Shown here one piece after another: positions 7,478-14,940 of a stretch of 15,853 nt of DNA. The translations under genes were made by a program, and so were the position numbers. Source of the stretch: Deltaproteobacteria bacterium (GTDB taxonomy: Bacteria > Desulfobacterota > Syntrophobacteria > BM002); assembly GCA_020350905.1 (NCBI GenBank), contig CP070843.1:1499767-1515619 (forward strand), written 5' to 3'. Under the pieces are notes generated by a model. It had not been told where the DNA came from. It did not search any database and saw nothing but the letters and a program-made list of their open reading frames with translations. Position 1 is the first letter of the stretch. The number at the start of each line of letters is the position of its first letter.

Positions 7478-8953
7478 TTACATTTCGAATCCGCCTGAGG
7501 CGGACTGCAGCTTGCTGCAGGGAGCTTCAATTTTTTTGACTGGTCTCGTGCTTTTCAACAATAGAATCTCTCCCAACCAAACCATCCCTATGTGTATGGT
7601 CGACCACAGAAGCTGCCGGCGGCGGAAACGGTCCCGCGTCTTCAAGATGGCCCACAATTTAGCTGGCCGAGCATGCAACGAGAGTTCAAGCCATTTAACA
7701 GCGAAAAATATGTTCAATGGGGAAAGCTTTGGCTGGGCGATAACTTGGTGGCGATAGTCCCACTTACTAAGATCGTGCTGAACAATAGAGTGATCCTTGA
7801 CCTGTCGCCCCAAGTCAGTCCAAGTATGAGGTGTAAGGTGAGTGACGTTCACAAAGTCTCCGTCGTAGTGAATAAGCTGCTGGATTGCGGTTCGGAAGGT
7901 TTTCCAGGTCTCATTCTTCAAGCCCACAACGTGCGCGACAATTGAAAAGATTCCATTTTGCTTCAGTAAGCGGATAGCCTGCATGTCGTGGCTAGTGGTC
8001 GAGCCCTTCTTGATCTGTTCGAGCACCTCCGGTTCGGTGGATTCAATCCCCAAAAGGATGTACAGGATTCCTGCCTTCCGGTAGAGATGCAGAATCTCAA
8101 CGTCCCGAACGATGTCCGTGGTCCGGATCGAGGCAAAGAAGTAGACGGGAATATCACGTGTCGCCATCTCTTGGAGAAAAAGGTGCCACTCCTCCTTGTT
8201 TGCGGCAGGGTTCTCGTCCGCCAAGCTAAAGAAACGAATATTGTGAGTGTGGTAAAGCCACTCTATTTCATCAACCAGCTTGACAGGACTACGTGAGCGC
8301 CACCGCACCCAGAAGTCTCGCTGGCCACAGTAAGTACATTGATGCGAGCAACCTCTGGAAAACTGGATGATTCCTGCTCTACCCAGGCCGAAACACTGAT
8401 AATCATCCCAGTGTTCGATCAGCTCCCAACCAATGCGGAAAGCGTCGAGGTTCCGGATTGGGGGGCGAGAAGGAGTGAGTATCGGCTGTCTCCGGTGGCG
8501 GTAAGCGATCCCTTGCACACTATGGAGGGGACGACCCGATTCGATTGCCTCAACTAGTTCCAGACTGGTCGCCTCGCCCTCTCCGCGTACGACCACGTCG
8601 ATTGCTTCTTCACAAAGGATCTCCTCAGCGTGAAAGCTGGGGTAGACCCCGCCATACACTGTCACCACATTCGGGCAGGCTCTTTTTATCGCTGTGAGCA
8701 TCTTTACGCAGACCGGATGAGCAGATGTGGAGCCGGCATGACCGGTCATTACTATCTCCGGCGAAAAACGCTCAACCTCTTTTACTACAGCTCTGATTGA
8801 TAGATGTTTCCGCTCAGCATCCAATAGCCTGACCTCGTGGCCCGCGCCCAGAAGCGGACCACCGACCATCAGGAGACCGAGAGGAATTTGATGCCCGGTG
8901 CCCAGCAGGGAGGTCAACGTCCAATAGGGGGGATTGATAAGTAGAATTCTCAC
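7478..8953 (-). CDS. BchE-like B12-binding radical SAM enzyme
   Basis: This 491-residue protein has an N-terminal cobalamin-binding-type Rossmann domain (residues 1-140; MRILLINPPYW, MTGHAGSTSAHP, VYGGVYPSFHAEEIL) and a radical SAM core with the cluster motif C202-x3-C206-x2-C209 (RGCSHQCTYCGQR). The following features, DEIEWLY, LADENPAANKEEW, ASIRTTDIVRD, LLGIESTEPEVL, HVVGL, YDGDFVNV and the WDYRHQV...VKWLEL tail, are those I associate with BchE, the anaerobic Mg-protoporphyrin IX monomethyl ester oxidative cyclase. No other bch or photosynthesis gene is in view, so a different porphyrinoid or methylation substrate is quite possible. The GTG start at 8953 has only a weak AGG four bases upstream. 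The last dozen or so codons (KLQSASGG region) are made of palindromic repeat DNA, so the C-terminus was probably altered. A MITE-like element sits 20 bases upstream. Confidence 0.85.
   Translation of the reverse strand: MRILLINPPYWTLTSLLGTGHQIPLGLLMVGGPLLGAGHEVRLLDAERKHLSIRAVVKEVERFSPEIVMTGHAGSTSAHPVCVKMLTAIKRACPNVVTVYGGVYPSFHAEEILCEEAIDVVVRGEGEATSLELVEAIESGRPLHSVQGIAYRHRRQPILTPSRPPIRNLDAFRIGWELIEHWDDYQCFGLGRAGIIQFSRGCSHQCTYCGQRDFWVRWRSRSPVKLVDEIEWLYHTHNIRFFSLADENPAANKEEWHLFLQEMATRDIPVYFFASIRTTDIVRDVEILHLYRKAGILYILLGIESTEPEVLEQIKKGSTTSHDMQAIRLLKQNGIFSIVAHVVGLKNETWKTFRTAIQQLIHYDGDFVNVTHLTPHTWTDLGRQVKDHSIVQHDLSKWDYRHQVIAQPKLSPLNIFFAVKWLELSLHARPAKLWAILKTRDRFRRRQLLWSTIHIGMVWLGEILLLKSTRPVKKIEAPCSKLQSASGGFEM
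7490..7520. repeat. Double palindrome inside the 3' end of the BchE-like gene
   Basis: Two adjoining palindromes: TCCGCCTGAGGCGGA at 7490-7504 and CTGCAG-CTTG-CTGCAG at 7505-7520. The second shares its core with the hairpin at 7423-7442. They lie within the coding frame and supply some of its last codons. A T7 run at 7531-7537 follows on the + strand, but ten bases beyond the stem, which is too far for a classical terminator of ubiB. Confidence 0.7.
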
Positions 8954-8973
8954 TATACCTAAAATTTCCTTAT

Positions 8974-9192
8974 TAGCCCGGATACCTCACGAATTGCCTG
9001 CTGCGACCGCGGATATGGACGTCCTCCCGGTCGTCCTTGGGTATCGGACCCTGCGACGTACTGTTCAAGTACGCCTCGGATCCAATCCCCTGCGGTTGCC
9101 CGGTGGCCCGCCCGCCTCGCCTTGCTCGCATGGCGGGCAGGCACACCCTTCTCCACGGTCTCGCGACACCAATTCGTGAAGTATCCGGGCTA
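8974..9192. mobile_element. MITE-like element with 22-bp terminal inverted repeats
   Basis: The left end, 8974-8995 (beginning TAGCCCGGATAC), is repeated inverted at 9171-9192 with one mismatch in 22 positions. The 219-bp interior is GC-rich and heavily self-complementary: GGACG...CGTCC at 9018-9037, CGTACT-GTTCA-AGTACG at 9057-9073 and a palindromic unit at 9107-9141. It carries no believable gene; small frames inside it look like read-through of repeat DNA. No target duplication is obvious at the ends. The right terminus forms the TAG stop of the multiheme cytochrome gene, and the left terminus lies 20 bases before the BchE-like start. Terminal repeats, small size and lack of a gene fit a non-autonomous transposon; a structured RNA is the alternative. 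Confidence 0.75.
9107..9141. repeat. GC-rich palindromic unit, copy 1 (inside the MITE-like element)
   Basis: CCCGCCCGCC...GGCGGGCAGGC flanks a short CTCGCCTTGCTCG centre. The reverse complement of this unit matches 14804-14842 closely, sharing GCCTGCCCGC at one end and CGAGGCGGGCGGG at the other. It is therefore a dispersed unit that also occurs without the terminal repeats. Confidence 0.65.
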
Positions 9193-11646
9193 GTCTTGCT
9201 TCCGCAAAGGAGCTTGGCCTGATTGTTTTTCTTCTCGCTGATGCGGGTTAAAGGTACCGAACGGATGGGCACGGAGTAGGCTCTTCACCAGATCTTGATG
9301 CGTTGTGTCAGTGATGGGAACCTCTCCTTCGGTCTTGTCCATCTTGCTAAGTTTGGCTAGGGCAGCAGTTTTCTCGGGGAAGTTTTCGTGGCAACCGATA
9401 CACACTCCTACTCTTTCCATGTTGTCACGCTGCTCTTTGTTGAGGGGCCTGGATTCTGGCCAATGGTGGCCGACGGTCTGGAGTTGCTTTCCTTCACGGG
9501 TAACCACCTGGTCCAAATCCATGGGCAGGTCGGGAATGGCTGCAACCTGGATTTGGGTTCTGTTGGTAACCAACTCCCCCTTAACCGTGGCAGCGTCCAC
9601 ATAGATATTCTCGCTCGACCTTTTCATAAATCGCCCATTGTAGATGCCGTAACCCAGCGCCTTGCTGGAACCGTGGCAAGTGACGCAGGTTCGGGCCTGC
9701 CTGCGGGCGGTGTGGGGCTGGGCAGGGGTCATGTCGATTCCCCGCTGACCCTCCTCGCCGCCGCCTTCTAGACCCGGCGGGGTGCGCCAGATCTTGTTGT
9801 TGACCAGGGTCTTGCCGTCCGGGCCGATCACTGTGGTTATTTGCTGACAGCCGGGGATTATCGGGGTTACGCGTCCTTCACCGTTAACACCCAATACCGG
9901 GTACTCCCAGCGCAGGTAGGAGCGGCTCTCTGTGGCCTTACCCGGCTGTTTGGGCGTGGTATCATCCCAGTTGGAATCTGCCGTCCGCCCGTCGGGAAAA
10001 CTAGTGCTACCAGACTTGACCCAATCCGTGGACTTCTTGCCGTCGGAGTAATCCACTTTGACATGACAGCCGTAGCACTGGGGCGCCCAGGCCGAATGGC
10101 AACTGTAGCATTCCATTGTGCCCAGGTGCTTTTTTACCTTCACCATGGCAGTTCTGGCGTATTTGGGGTTCTGCCAGGATTCAGCCCCGGAAATGGATTT
10201 AAGTGTTGGAATCTCATAGTTGAGGCCGCTGGCTGAGTGAAGCTTTACCTTCTCGCCCTCGCGCACCACGTTGCCGAAGGGGTTGCCGCGAGTGGTGAGT
10301 AGGTAGCCGTCTTTGGCCGGATAGACCGTGCCGAACTCTTTCTGGACGGGAAGGGGAGCGGTAACGACGCCTCTCGGCTTGTCAACCTTGAGCTTTTCTC
10401 CAAACTCGTCTCCAAAACCAAGGGGCAGTTCCCAGGGGAAGCGCTCAGGGGTACCGTGACAGTCGGAGCACTCTATCTCCACGTTGGCCAGAGTGGTGGT
10501 TGAGATGTTGCCGTTACCGTGCATACCATTGGTAGTGTGGCAATCCTGACAGAGCAACCCCCCTTCCGGATTGCCCTTACGATTATCGGCGCTGTGGTGG
10601 TGGTCGTCCTCGATGTAGAGATATTGCTTGGTATGCAGTTTCGGTTGTTTGCTGCCCGTGTCGCTAAAAGGAGTACCATAGGGAAACTCCATCAATCCCT
10701 GGAAGGACACCCCTATGCGCTTGCCCCTGTTGTGGCAGGTGACACAAGTCTCGTAACGTATGCCAGAGAAAGTCTTGTTGTTGACCGTTACCTTGGCTTC
10801 GCGGGTGGCCTGGATGGAGTGGACCAGTAGGTGGCCCGGCTTATCCTTGGGGATGGCTGCGTCGTCACCCTCGTAAAAGCCCTCGTTGCTGTAGAGAATA
10901 TGGCAAGCAGCGCAGCCCATGCCTCTCATATCTCCCCGTTTCTTCCGGCCTCTCACTCCCACGTGGCAGCGCTGACAATCTGAACGAAGGTAGGTTAGTA
11001 TGGCTTGCTCAGGTTTTTCCTCTATGGTGGAGAGGTCAGCCTGGGGAAGCTTTTTCAATTTCTTCGGGAAGATGTTCGGGAATTTTTTCATGAGTTTCTG
11101 AATGTACTTGCTGTAGGCCTTGGTGCCGTAGATGGGTTTGGAACCGTCGGTATCGGCTATGTCATAGTTTCCATAAATGTGGTCGTATCCTGTGGAGGCA
11201 CCCCAGCCCCAGAGGCCACCCTGGATCTTGCCAACTTCGGTCTGCATCACTGACCGGTGCATAGAGTAGACTTTCTTGGGATGACACTGACCGCAAGTCT
11301 TGTCATTTATCCACATGGAACCGGGGAAGGGTACATAGATCTCCAATACACCCCCCTTGGGCGCACCTGAGTGGGCGATTTCTTTGTCCTTGCTCTCTTC
11401 AGGGTTACCTCCGTGGCAGACCACGCAACCGTTTGGGTCTCCCATTAGATTTCCCCTGTCGTAAATCTTTGTGGCCATCTCAGATTCATGCGCCCGAATG
11501 GGCTCGATACCGGCGTGACATTCTCGGCTTATGCAGCCCCTATCAGGAGCGGGAAACCCATCACCCCATGCGATGGGTTTCCCGGCGAAAATAACCAGAA
11601 ACCCTACAATTGCAGTAATCACTCCTGTTTTGTGCGAAGGTCCCAT
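9190..11646 (-). CDS. Secreted 12-heme cytochrome c
   Basis: From the ATG at 11646 (AGAGG just upstream) the protein has 818 residues and begins with a signal peptide: basic MGPSHK, a hydrophobic stretch at about 8-21 and a likely cut after AWG near residue 28. A longer frame from 11793 would bury this signal and overlap moaA. Eleven CXXCH heme sites start at Cys74, 118, 224, 245, 301, 366, 393, 513, 524, 654 and 749, and one CX4CH (CISRECH) starts at Cys38, giving twelve c-type hemes. No membrane anchor follows the signal, so it is probably periplasmic or exported. I do not recognise a named family. Hemes are spread unevenly, with long heme-poor stretches (about 122-224, 397-513 and 528-654) that may be binding domains. 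It follows moaA by 28 bases in a probable operon of Mo/W-cofactor genes. Its stop codon is formed by the end of the MITE-like element. Confidence 0.9.
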   Translation of the reverse strand: MGPSHKTGVITAIVGFLVIFAGKPIAWGDGFPAPDRGCISRECHAGIEPIRAHESEMATKIYDRGNLMGDPNGCVVCHGGNPEESKDKEIAHSGAPKGGVLEIYVPFPGSMWINDKTCGQCHPKKVYSMHRSVMQTEVGKIQGGLWGWGASTGYDHIYGNYDIADTDGSKPIYGTKAYSKYIQKLMKKFPNIFPKKLKKLPQADLSTIEEKPEQAILTYLRSDCQRCHVGVRGRKKRGDMRGMGCAACHILYSNEGFYEGDDAAIPKDKPGHLLVHSIQATREAKVTVNNKTFSGIRYETCVTCHNRGKRIGVSFQGLMEFPYGTPFSDTGSKQPKLHTKQYLYIEDDHHHSADNRKGNPEGGLLCQDCHTTNGMHGNGNISTTTLANVEIECSDCHGTPERFPWELPLGFGDEFGEKLKVDKPRGVVTAPLPVQKEFGTVYPAKDGYLLTTRGNPFGNVVREGEKVKLHSASGLNYEIPTLKSISGAESWQNPKYARTAMVKVKKHLGTMECYSCHSAWAPQCYGCHVKVDYSDGKKSTDWVKSGSTSFPDGRTADSNWDDTTPKQPGKATESRSYLRWEYPVLGVNGEGRVTPIIPGCQQITTVIGPDGKTLVNNKIWRTPPGLEGGGEEGQRGIDMTPAQPHTARRQARTCVTCHGSSKALGYGIYNGRFMKRSSENIYVDAATVKGELVTNRTQIQVAAIPDLPMDLDQVVTREGKQLQTVGHHWPESRPLNKEQRDNMERVGVCIGCHENFPEKTAALAKLSKMDKTEGEVPITDTTHQDLVKSLLRAHPFGTFNPHQREEKQSGQAPLRKQD

Positions 11647-11674
11647 TACAACCTCTTCTGTCGAAACAAAAATC

Positions 11675-12670
11675 CTACCCTCCAATAGCCTGCATGTCAC
11701 GCCCGAAGTGTTTCTCAATATCGGTCCGGTCCAGGCTGTGGCCATGGGGTTTTTGGGCGGCGGCCAGGCGAAAGATATCGGCCAGTTCTGCAATGGAGTC
11801 CCCGGCTCGCAATGGGCCTTTGATGTCTATCTCTTTTTCGGAGAAGAGGCAGGTCCTGAGCTTTCCATCAGCAGTAAGTCTCAACCGGTTGCAGGAACCA
11901 CAGAAGTGCCAGCTCAGGGGGGCGATAAACCCCACTCTACCAAAACCTCCTGGTAATGAGCAGAGCCTTGCCGGATCCGGGGAGTCGACAGCGGGTCCCA
12001 AGGAGAGTTCTCCAACTCTTCTCACTACTTTCACTATCTCTTCTACCGGCATGAATAGCGACTCATGATCATCTAAACCGCATCCGTTTGTGCGCATGAG
12101 CTCAATGAATCTAACTTGGTATGGCTTTTTCAGAGAAAGTCGAGCAAAGTCCTCAATTTCATCATCATTGATTCCCCGCATCACCACCGTGTTTATTTTG
12201 ACTGGGTGAAGTCCCACTTCCTCGGCCCTTTTTATGCCGGAGAGTACCTTTGAAAGGAGATTGTGGCCTGTTATCTTCTTAAATCTTTCAGGACGTAAGG
12301 TATCCAGGCTGACATTCACCCTCTGGACTCCTGCATCGTGGAGCTGCGGGGCGAGCTCCTGGAGGTATACACCGTTAGTGGTGAGAGTGAGGCTCTCCAA
12401 CCCTTCGATACCCGAGAGCATGCGGCAGAGTTCAACCACTCCCTTTCTCATGAGGGGCTCACCGCCGGTGACCCGTACCTTGCGTATTCCTGCCTGAACT
12501 GCAGCCAACATAAGCCTTGCGATCTCTTCGTATGAAAGGATCTCGGAATGAGCAAGCCTGTCGCGTCCTCCGAATGGAGTGCAGTAGAGACACTTCAGGT
12601 TGCAATGATCAGTGATGGAGATCCGAAGGTAGTCAATCCGCCGGTCAAATCTGTCAACGATTCCCTTCAC
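11675..12670 (-). CDS. moaA: GTP 3',8-cyclase MoaA
   Basis: MoaA is a radical SAM enzyme that rearranges GTP in the first step of molybdopterin synthesis. The first iron-sulfur motif is C23-x3-C27-x2-C30 (DHCNLKCLYC); the second cluster is held by Cys257, Cys260 and Cys274 (FCGSCNRLRLTADGKLRTC); and the protein ends in the Gly-Gly pair needed for catalysis. TGGEP and NVSLDTL are also present. I chose the GTG at 12670, preceded by AAGGA at eight bases, giving 331 residues, near the family's usual size. An upstream in-frame GTG at 12712 would add 14 acidic residues without a good ribosome binding site. It lies 28 bases before the cytochrome c gene and follows a 187-bp gap with a palindromic repeat. 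MoaC, MoaD and MoaE are not in the window. Confidence 0.93.
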   Translation of the reverse strand: MKGIVDRFDRRIDYLRISITDHCNLKCLYCTPFGGRDRLAHSEILSYEEIARLMLAAVQAGIRKVRVTGGEPLMRKGVVELCRMLSGIEGLESLTLTTNGVYLQELAPQLHDAGVQRVNVSLDTLRPERFKKITGHNLLSKVLSGIKRAEEVGLHPVKINTVVMRGINDDEIEDFARLSLKKPYQVRFIELMRTNGCGLDDHESLFMPVEEIVKVVRRVGELSLGPAVDSPDPARLCSLPGGFGRVGFIAPLSWHFCGSCNRLRLTADGKLRTCLFSEKEIDIKGPLRAGDSIAELADIFRLAAAQKPHGHSLDRTDIEKHFGRDMQAIGG

Positions 12671-12726
12671 AGTCCCTTTCCTTTCCTCCTCTCCCCATGG
12701 AAACTCCGTCACAATTCGCCTAACCT

Positions 12727-12774
12727 GTCATTCCGGACAAGTCAGCCTCAGGCGGGCGAGATCCGGAATCCAGT
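12727..12774 (+). repeat. ATTCCGGA-type palindromic repeat, copy B
   Basis: ATTCCGGA at 12730-12737 is inverted as TCCGGAAT at 12762-12769. Over about 48 bases the unit aligns with copy A at 4132-4180, from GTCAT to ATCCAGT. It sits between the TauE-like gene and moaA, where it may fold in the transcript and change expression between the two. Confidence 0.75.
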
Positions 12775-12857
12775 GAATGTGACAACATACGCCCCAGTCT
12801 CTTGAGGGGAGAGGGGACATGTAGTTATCCTGCGGAGCTAAATAAATAGTTGTTTTC

Positions 12858-13628
12858 TCAATTGAATAAGGCTTTTTTTCCTAGAAAGGAAATTGCAACG
12901 ATGATTATAATTCCTAATATTCTTTGCATAGTCTTAGGAGAATATTTAAATGAACCCATGAATGATCCCAATGCGCTTCCAACAAGAACCGCGCCAATAA
13001 GGGGTAGATGGCTGGTTAAATCAACTGAATTGTACTGAAATCGAGCGATTAGACCAGATAATGAATTGATCCATACGAAAATCGCACCGCATGCAGCCGC
13101 CTCTTTTTCTGTCCCCAGCCCCAGAATGATTATTACCGGGACGAGATAAATACCGCCGCCTATGCCAACTATACCAGCAATGAGGCCAAGAATAGAGCCG
13201 ATAAGTAATGAAATGATGAATTTGCCTACCCGACCTATATTGAATCTAATGGTGGTATTTTCCCATATATATATACGGGCGGCCACGAGAACTAATGATG
13301 CCATAAGTATCCAATAAAACATCTCCTTCGGCAAATGAAGAGCACCACCCACATATGCCATAGGTATTGAAGTAATCAAGAAAGGTAAAATAAGTTTTAA
13401 CTTGGCATGTTTGTTACGGAGAAAATTATAACTGCCGACTGAAGTGGCGAATAGATTAAGTGTGAGCGAAATCAGGGGAATCTCTAAAGTGTTCATCCCA
13501 AAGACAGCCATCAATGCAGTATAGGAAGAGCCCCCACCTAACCCCACAGAAGAATATACGAATGCGATCAGAAAGAATAAACCAGCTAAACAGTATTGCG
13601 ATATGTTGAGGATATCCAAAACGGACAT
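12858..13628 (-). CDS. TauE/SafE-family membrane transporter
   Basis: About 256 residues, almost entirely hydrophobic, with around eight membrane segments arranged as two related halves. Each half has the glycine-rich signature of this family: VGLGGGSSYTALM near residue 29 and AGIVGIGGGIYLVPV in the second half. TauE/SafE proteins export or import small anions such as sulfite, sulfoacetate or organosulfonates; the substrate here is not shown by sequence. The start is uncertain: AGGAGGTGAT overlaps a GTG (13631) and the ATG at 13628, and a TTG at 13619 would be better spaced from it. The gene looks more AT-rich than its moaA and MoeA-like neighbours, which may mean separate acquisition. Placed between two Mo-cofactor genes, it might move an oxyanion substrate or product of the associated enzyme; that is speculation. 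Confidence 0.85.
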   Translation of the reverse strand: MSVLDILNISQYCLAGLFFLIAFVYSSVGLGGGSSYTALMAVFGMNTLEIPLISLTLNLFATSVGSYNFLRNKHAKLKLILPFLITSIPMAYVGGALHLPKEMFYWILMASLVLVAARIYIWENTTIRFNIGRVGKFIISLLIGSILGLIAGIVGIGGGIYLVPVIIILGLGTEKEAAACGAIFVWINSLSGLIARFQYNSVDLTSHLPLIGAVLVGSALGSFMGSFKYSPKTMQRILGIIIIVAISFLGKKALFN

Positions 13629-13682
13629 CACCTCCTGGACCTTCGAAAGTCACGCTACCGAGACGATACAGCACTCAGGACT

Positions 13683-14711
13683 TCACTTGCCAAAACTGCA
13701 GTGGGGGTAAATACACTCTGGGCAGTCTTGACAAAGGCCACCATGCCCCAGAAAGGCGAGCTCGGCTTTGCCGATCTTCTCACCTGCAAGAATTCTCGGC
13801 AGCACCAGATCCAGGACTGTGATCCGATGGTAGAGGCCGCAGGCGGGTACACCGAGGAGTGGCACCTCACCGAGATAAGCCACGAGGAACATGGAACCGG
13901 GAAGTACGGCAGCACCGTAGTGGAGCTCAGTCGCTCCTGCCAACCTGATACCATTCCGGGTAACATCATCCGGATCCACACTCATCCCACCGCTCAGCAA
14001 AAGCAGGTCGCAACCACGGTCCAGTTGGCCACCGATGACCTTGTTGATCATCTCAACGTCATCCGGGGCAAAGTCCAGGGCGACCACCTCAGAGCCCAGC
14101 GCCTTAACCTTTTCGGTGAGAATGGGAGCGAAGCGATCCTGAATCAGCCCGTGATAGACCTCGTTGCCGGTGATCACCAGACCCACCCGAGCTCTCTGTA
14201 AAGGACGAACCGAAACTACTGAACCGTTCTGCTTGGCGATAGCTGCAGCCCTCTCAACAGGAGCCCGCTTCATCACCAGGGGAATGGCCCTGGTGCCGGC
14301 CACCTGATCACCTTTTTTTACTAGAGTGTAGTTGTGGAGGGTGGCACACATCACCTCATCCACCATGTTGAAGGCGGCAAGAGCGGCGGTATTTACAGAA
14401 AGCAGACCGTCTGTTTCTGCCAGAAGGTTTATTTTCCCTTCTTTGGGGCCATCTTTCCAGCTGACGCCATCTCCAGCTAAAGCTGTAGCCATGATCACGG
14501 CTGCTTCGTTCTCATGGATTTCATCTTCCGCCAAGTCAATGACGTAAAGGTGGTTTTTTCCCAATTTTTGCAGGTGGCAGAGATCAGACTCACACACGGT
14601 GTGACCTCTCCGAAAAGCGGGTCCCTTGAACTCGCCGGGGCGGATCTCGGTGATGTCATGGGCCAGCTTGCTCCCTACCGCATCCTTTAACTCAATTGTC
14701 TTCAGCACCAC
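13683..14711 (-). CDS. MoeA-like molybdopterin-binding protein with cysteine-rich tail
   Basis: The 342-residue protein carries a MoCF/MoeA-type molybdopterin-binding domain at about 174-310, with ARVGLVITGNEVY and the loop LLLLSGGMSVDPDDV (235-250) in place of the usual SGGVSVGDYD type, followed by LGVPAC. Its N-terminal half (ELKDAVGSKLAHDITEI...) resembles the non-catalytic part seen in related proteins of sulfate reducers. The C-terminus ends in C327-x2-C330-x2-C333-x4-C338, which could hold an iron-sulfur cluster or zinc and is not part of standard MoeA. Starts are two adjacent GTGs at 14711 and 14708; GGAGG lies three or six bases away, favouring the second. It sits 51 bases before the TauE-like gene and after fmdE-like, so it likely belongs to one Mo/W operon. 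It may insert or guard Mo/W in a specific enzyme; this is inferred. Confidence 0.85.
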   Translation of the reverse strand: MVLKTIELKDAVGSKLAHDITEIRPGEFKGPAFRRGHTVCESDLCHLQKLGKNHLYVIDLAEDEIHENEAAVIMATALAGDGVSWKDGPKEGKINLLAETDGLLSVNTAALAAFNMVDEVMCATLHNYTLVKKGDQVAGTRAIPLVMKRAPVERAAAIAKQNGSVVSVRPLQRARVGLVITGNEVYHGLIQDRFAPILTEKVKALGSEVVALDFAPDDVEMINKVIGGQLDRGCDLLLLSGGMSVDPDDVTRNGIRLAGATELHYGAAVLPGSMFLVAYLGEVPLLGVPACGLYHRITVLDLVLPRILAGEKIGKAELAFLGHGGLCQDCPECIYPHCSFGK

Positions 14712-14744
14712 TTTCCTCCTTTTTTAGTTCATGACGTCAGTGGT

Positions 14745-14789
14745 CGTTCAAATCGCTAAAAGCGTTAAAATCGTAAAAATCGTTGAAAC
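14745..14789. repeat. Five-copy 9-bp tandem repeat (consensus CGTTAAAAT)
   Basis: Five units lie in exact 9-bp register: CGTTCAAAT, CGCTAAAAG, CGTTAAAAT, CGTAAAAAT and CGTTGAAAC. The array is 33 bases upstream of the MeoA-like gene's first GTG (14711), in the gap after fmdE-like. It could be slippage DNA, or a row of protein-binding half-sites before a gene. Confidence 0.75.
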
Positions 14790-14803
14790 CGCCAGATCGC
14801 GGC

Positions 14804-14842
14804 TGCCTGCCCGCAACGCTCTCGCTTGCGAGGCGGGCGGGG
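14804..14842. repeat. GC-rich palindromic unit, copy 2
   Basis: GCCTGCCCGC at 14804-14813 is matched by GGCGGGCGGGG at 14832-14842 around a CTCGCTTGCGAG centre. It is the inverse-orientation relative of 9107-9141 in the MITE-like element, but lacks that element's terminal repeats. The following GGAAAGCCGCTCCCACAG and the pyrimidine-rich tract (14861-15000) look like further low-complexity filler. Confidence 0.65.
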
Positions 14843-14940
14843 AAAGCCGCTCCCACAGAAGGATCTTACTGCTGACCTCTGATCCCTGCCCCGTAATCCC
14901 TTCTCGCCGCGTCCCCGTGTCGCCGCTTCTTCCCCTCTGC

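Noticed and set aside
7505..7537. Rho-independent terminator for ubiB (hairpin plus T7)
   Set aside because: Ten bases separate the stem from the T-run, and the hairpin fits a dispersed repeat better.
8959..9272. Small arginine/glycine-rich frames on both strands around the MITE
   Set aside because: They are formed by the element's palindromes and terminal repeats; composition is that of GC-rich repeat DNA, with no domain.
11647..11793. Upstream start for the cytochrome at 11793
   Set aside because: It overlaps moaA and would place 49 residues ahead of a clear signal peptide.
12671..12712. GTG at 12712 as the moaA start
   Set aside because: It has no good ribosome binding site and adds 14 atypical acidic residues; kept only as an alternative.
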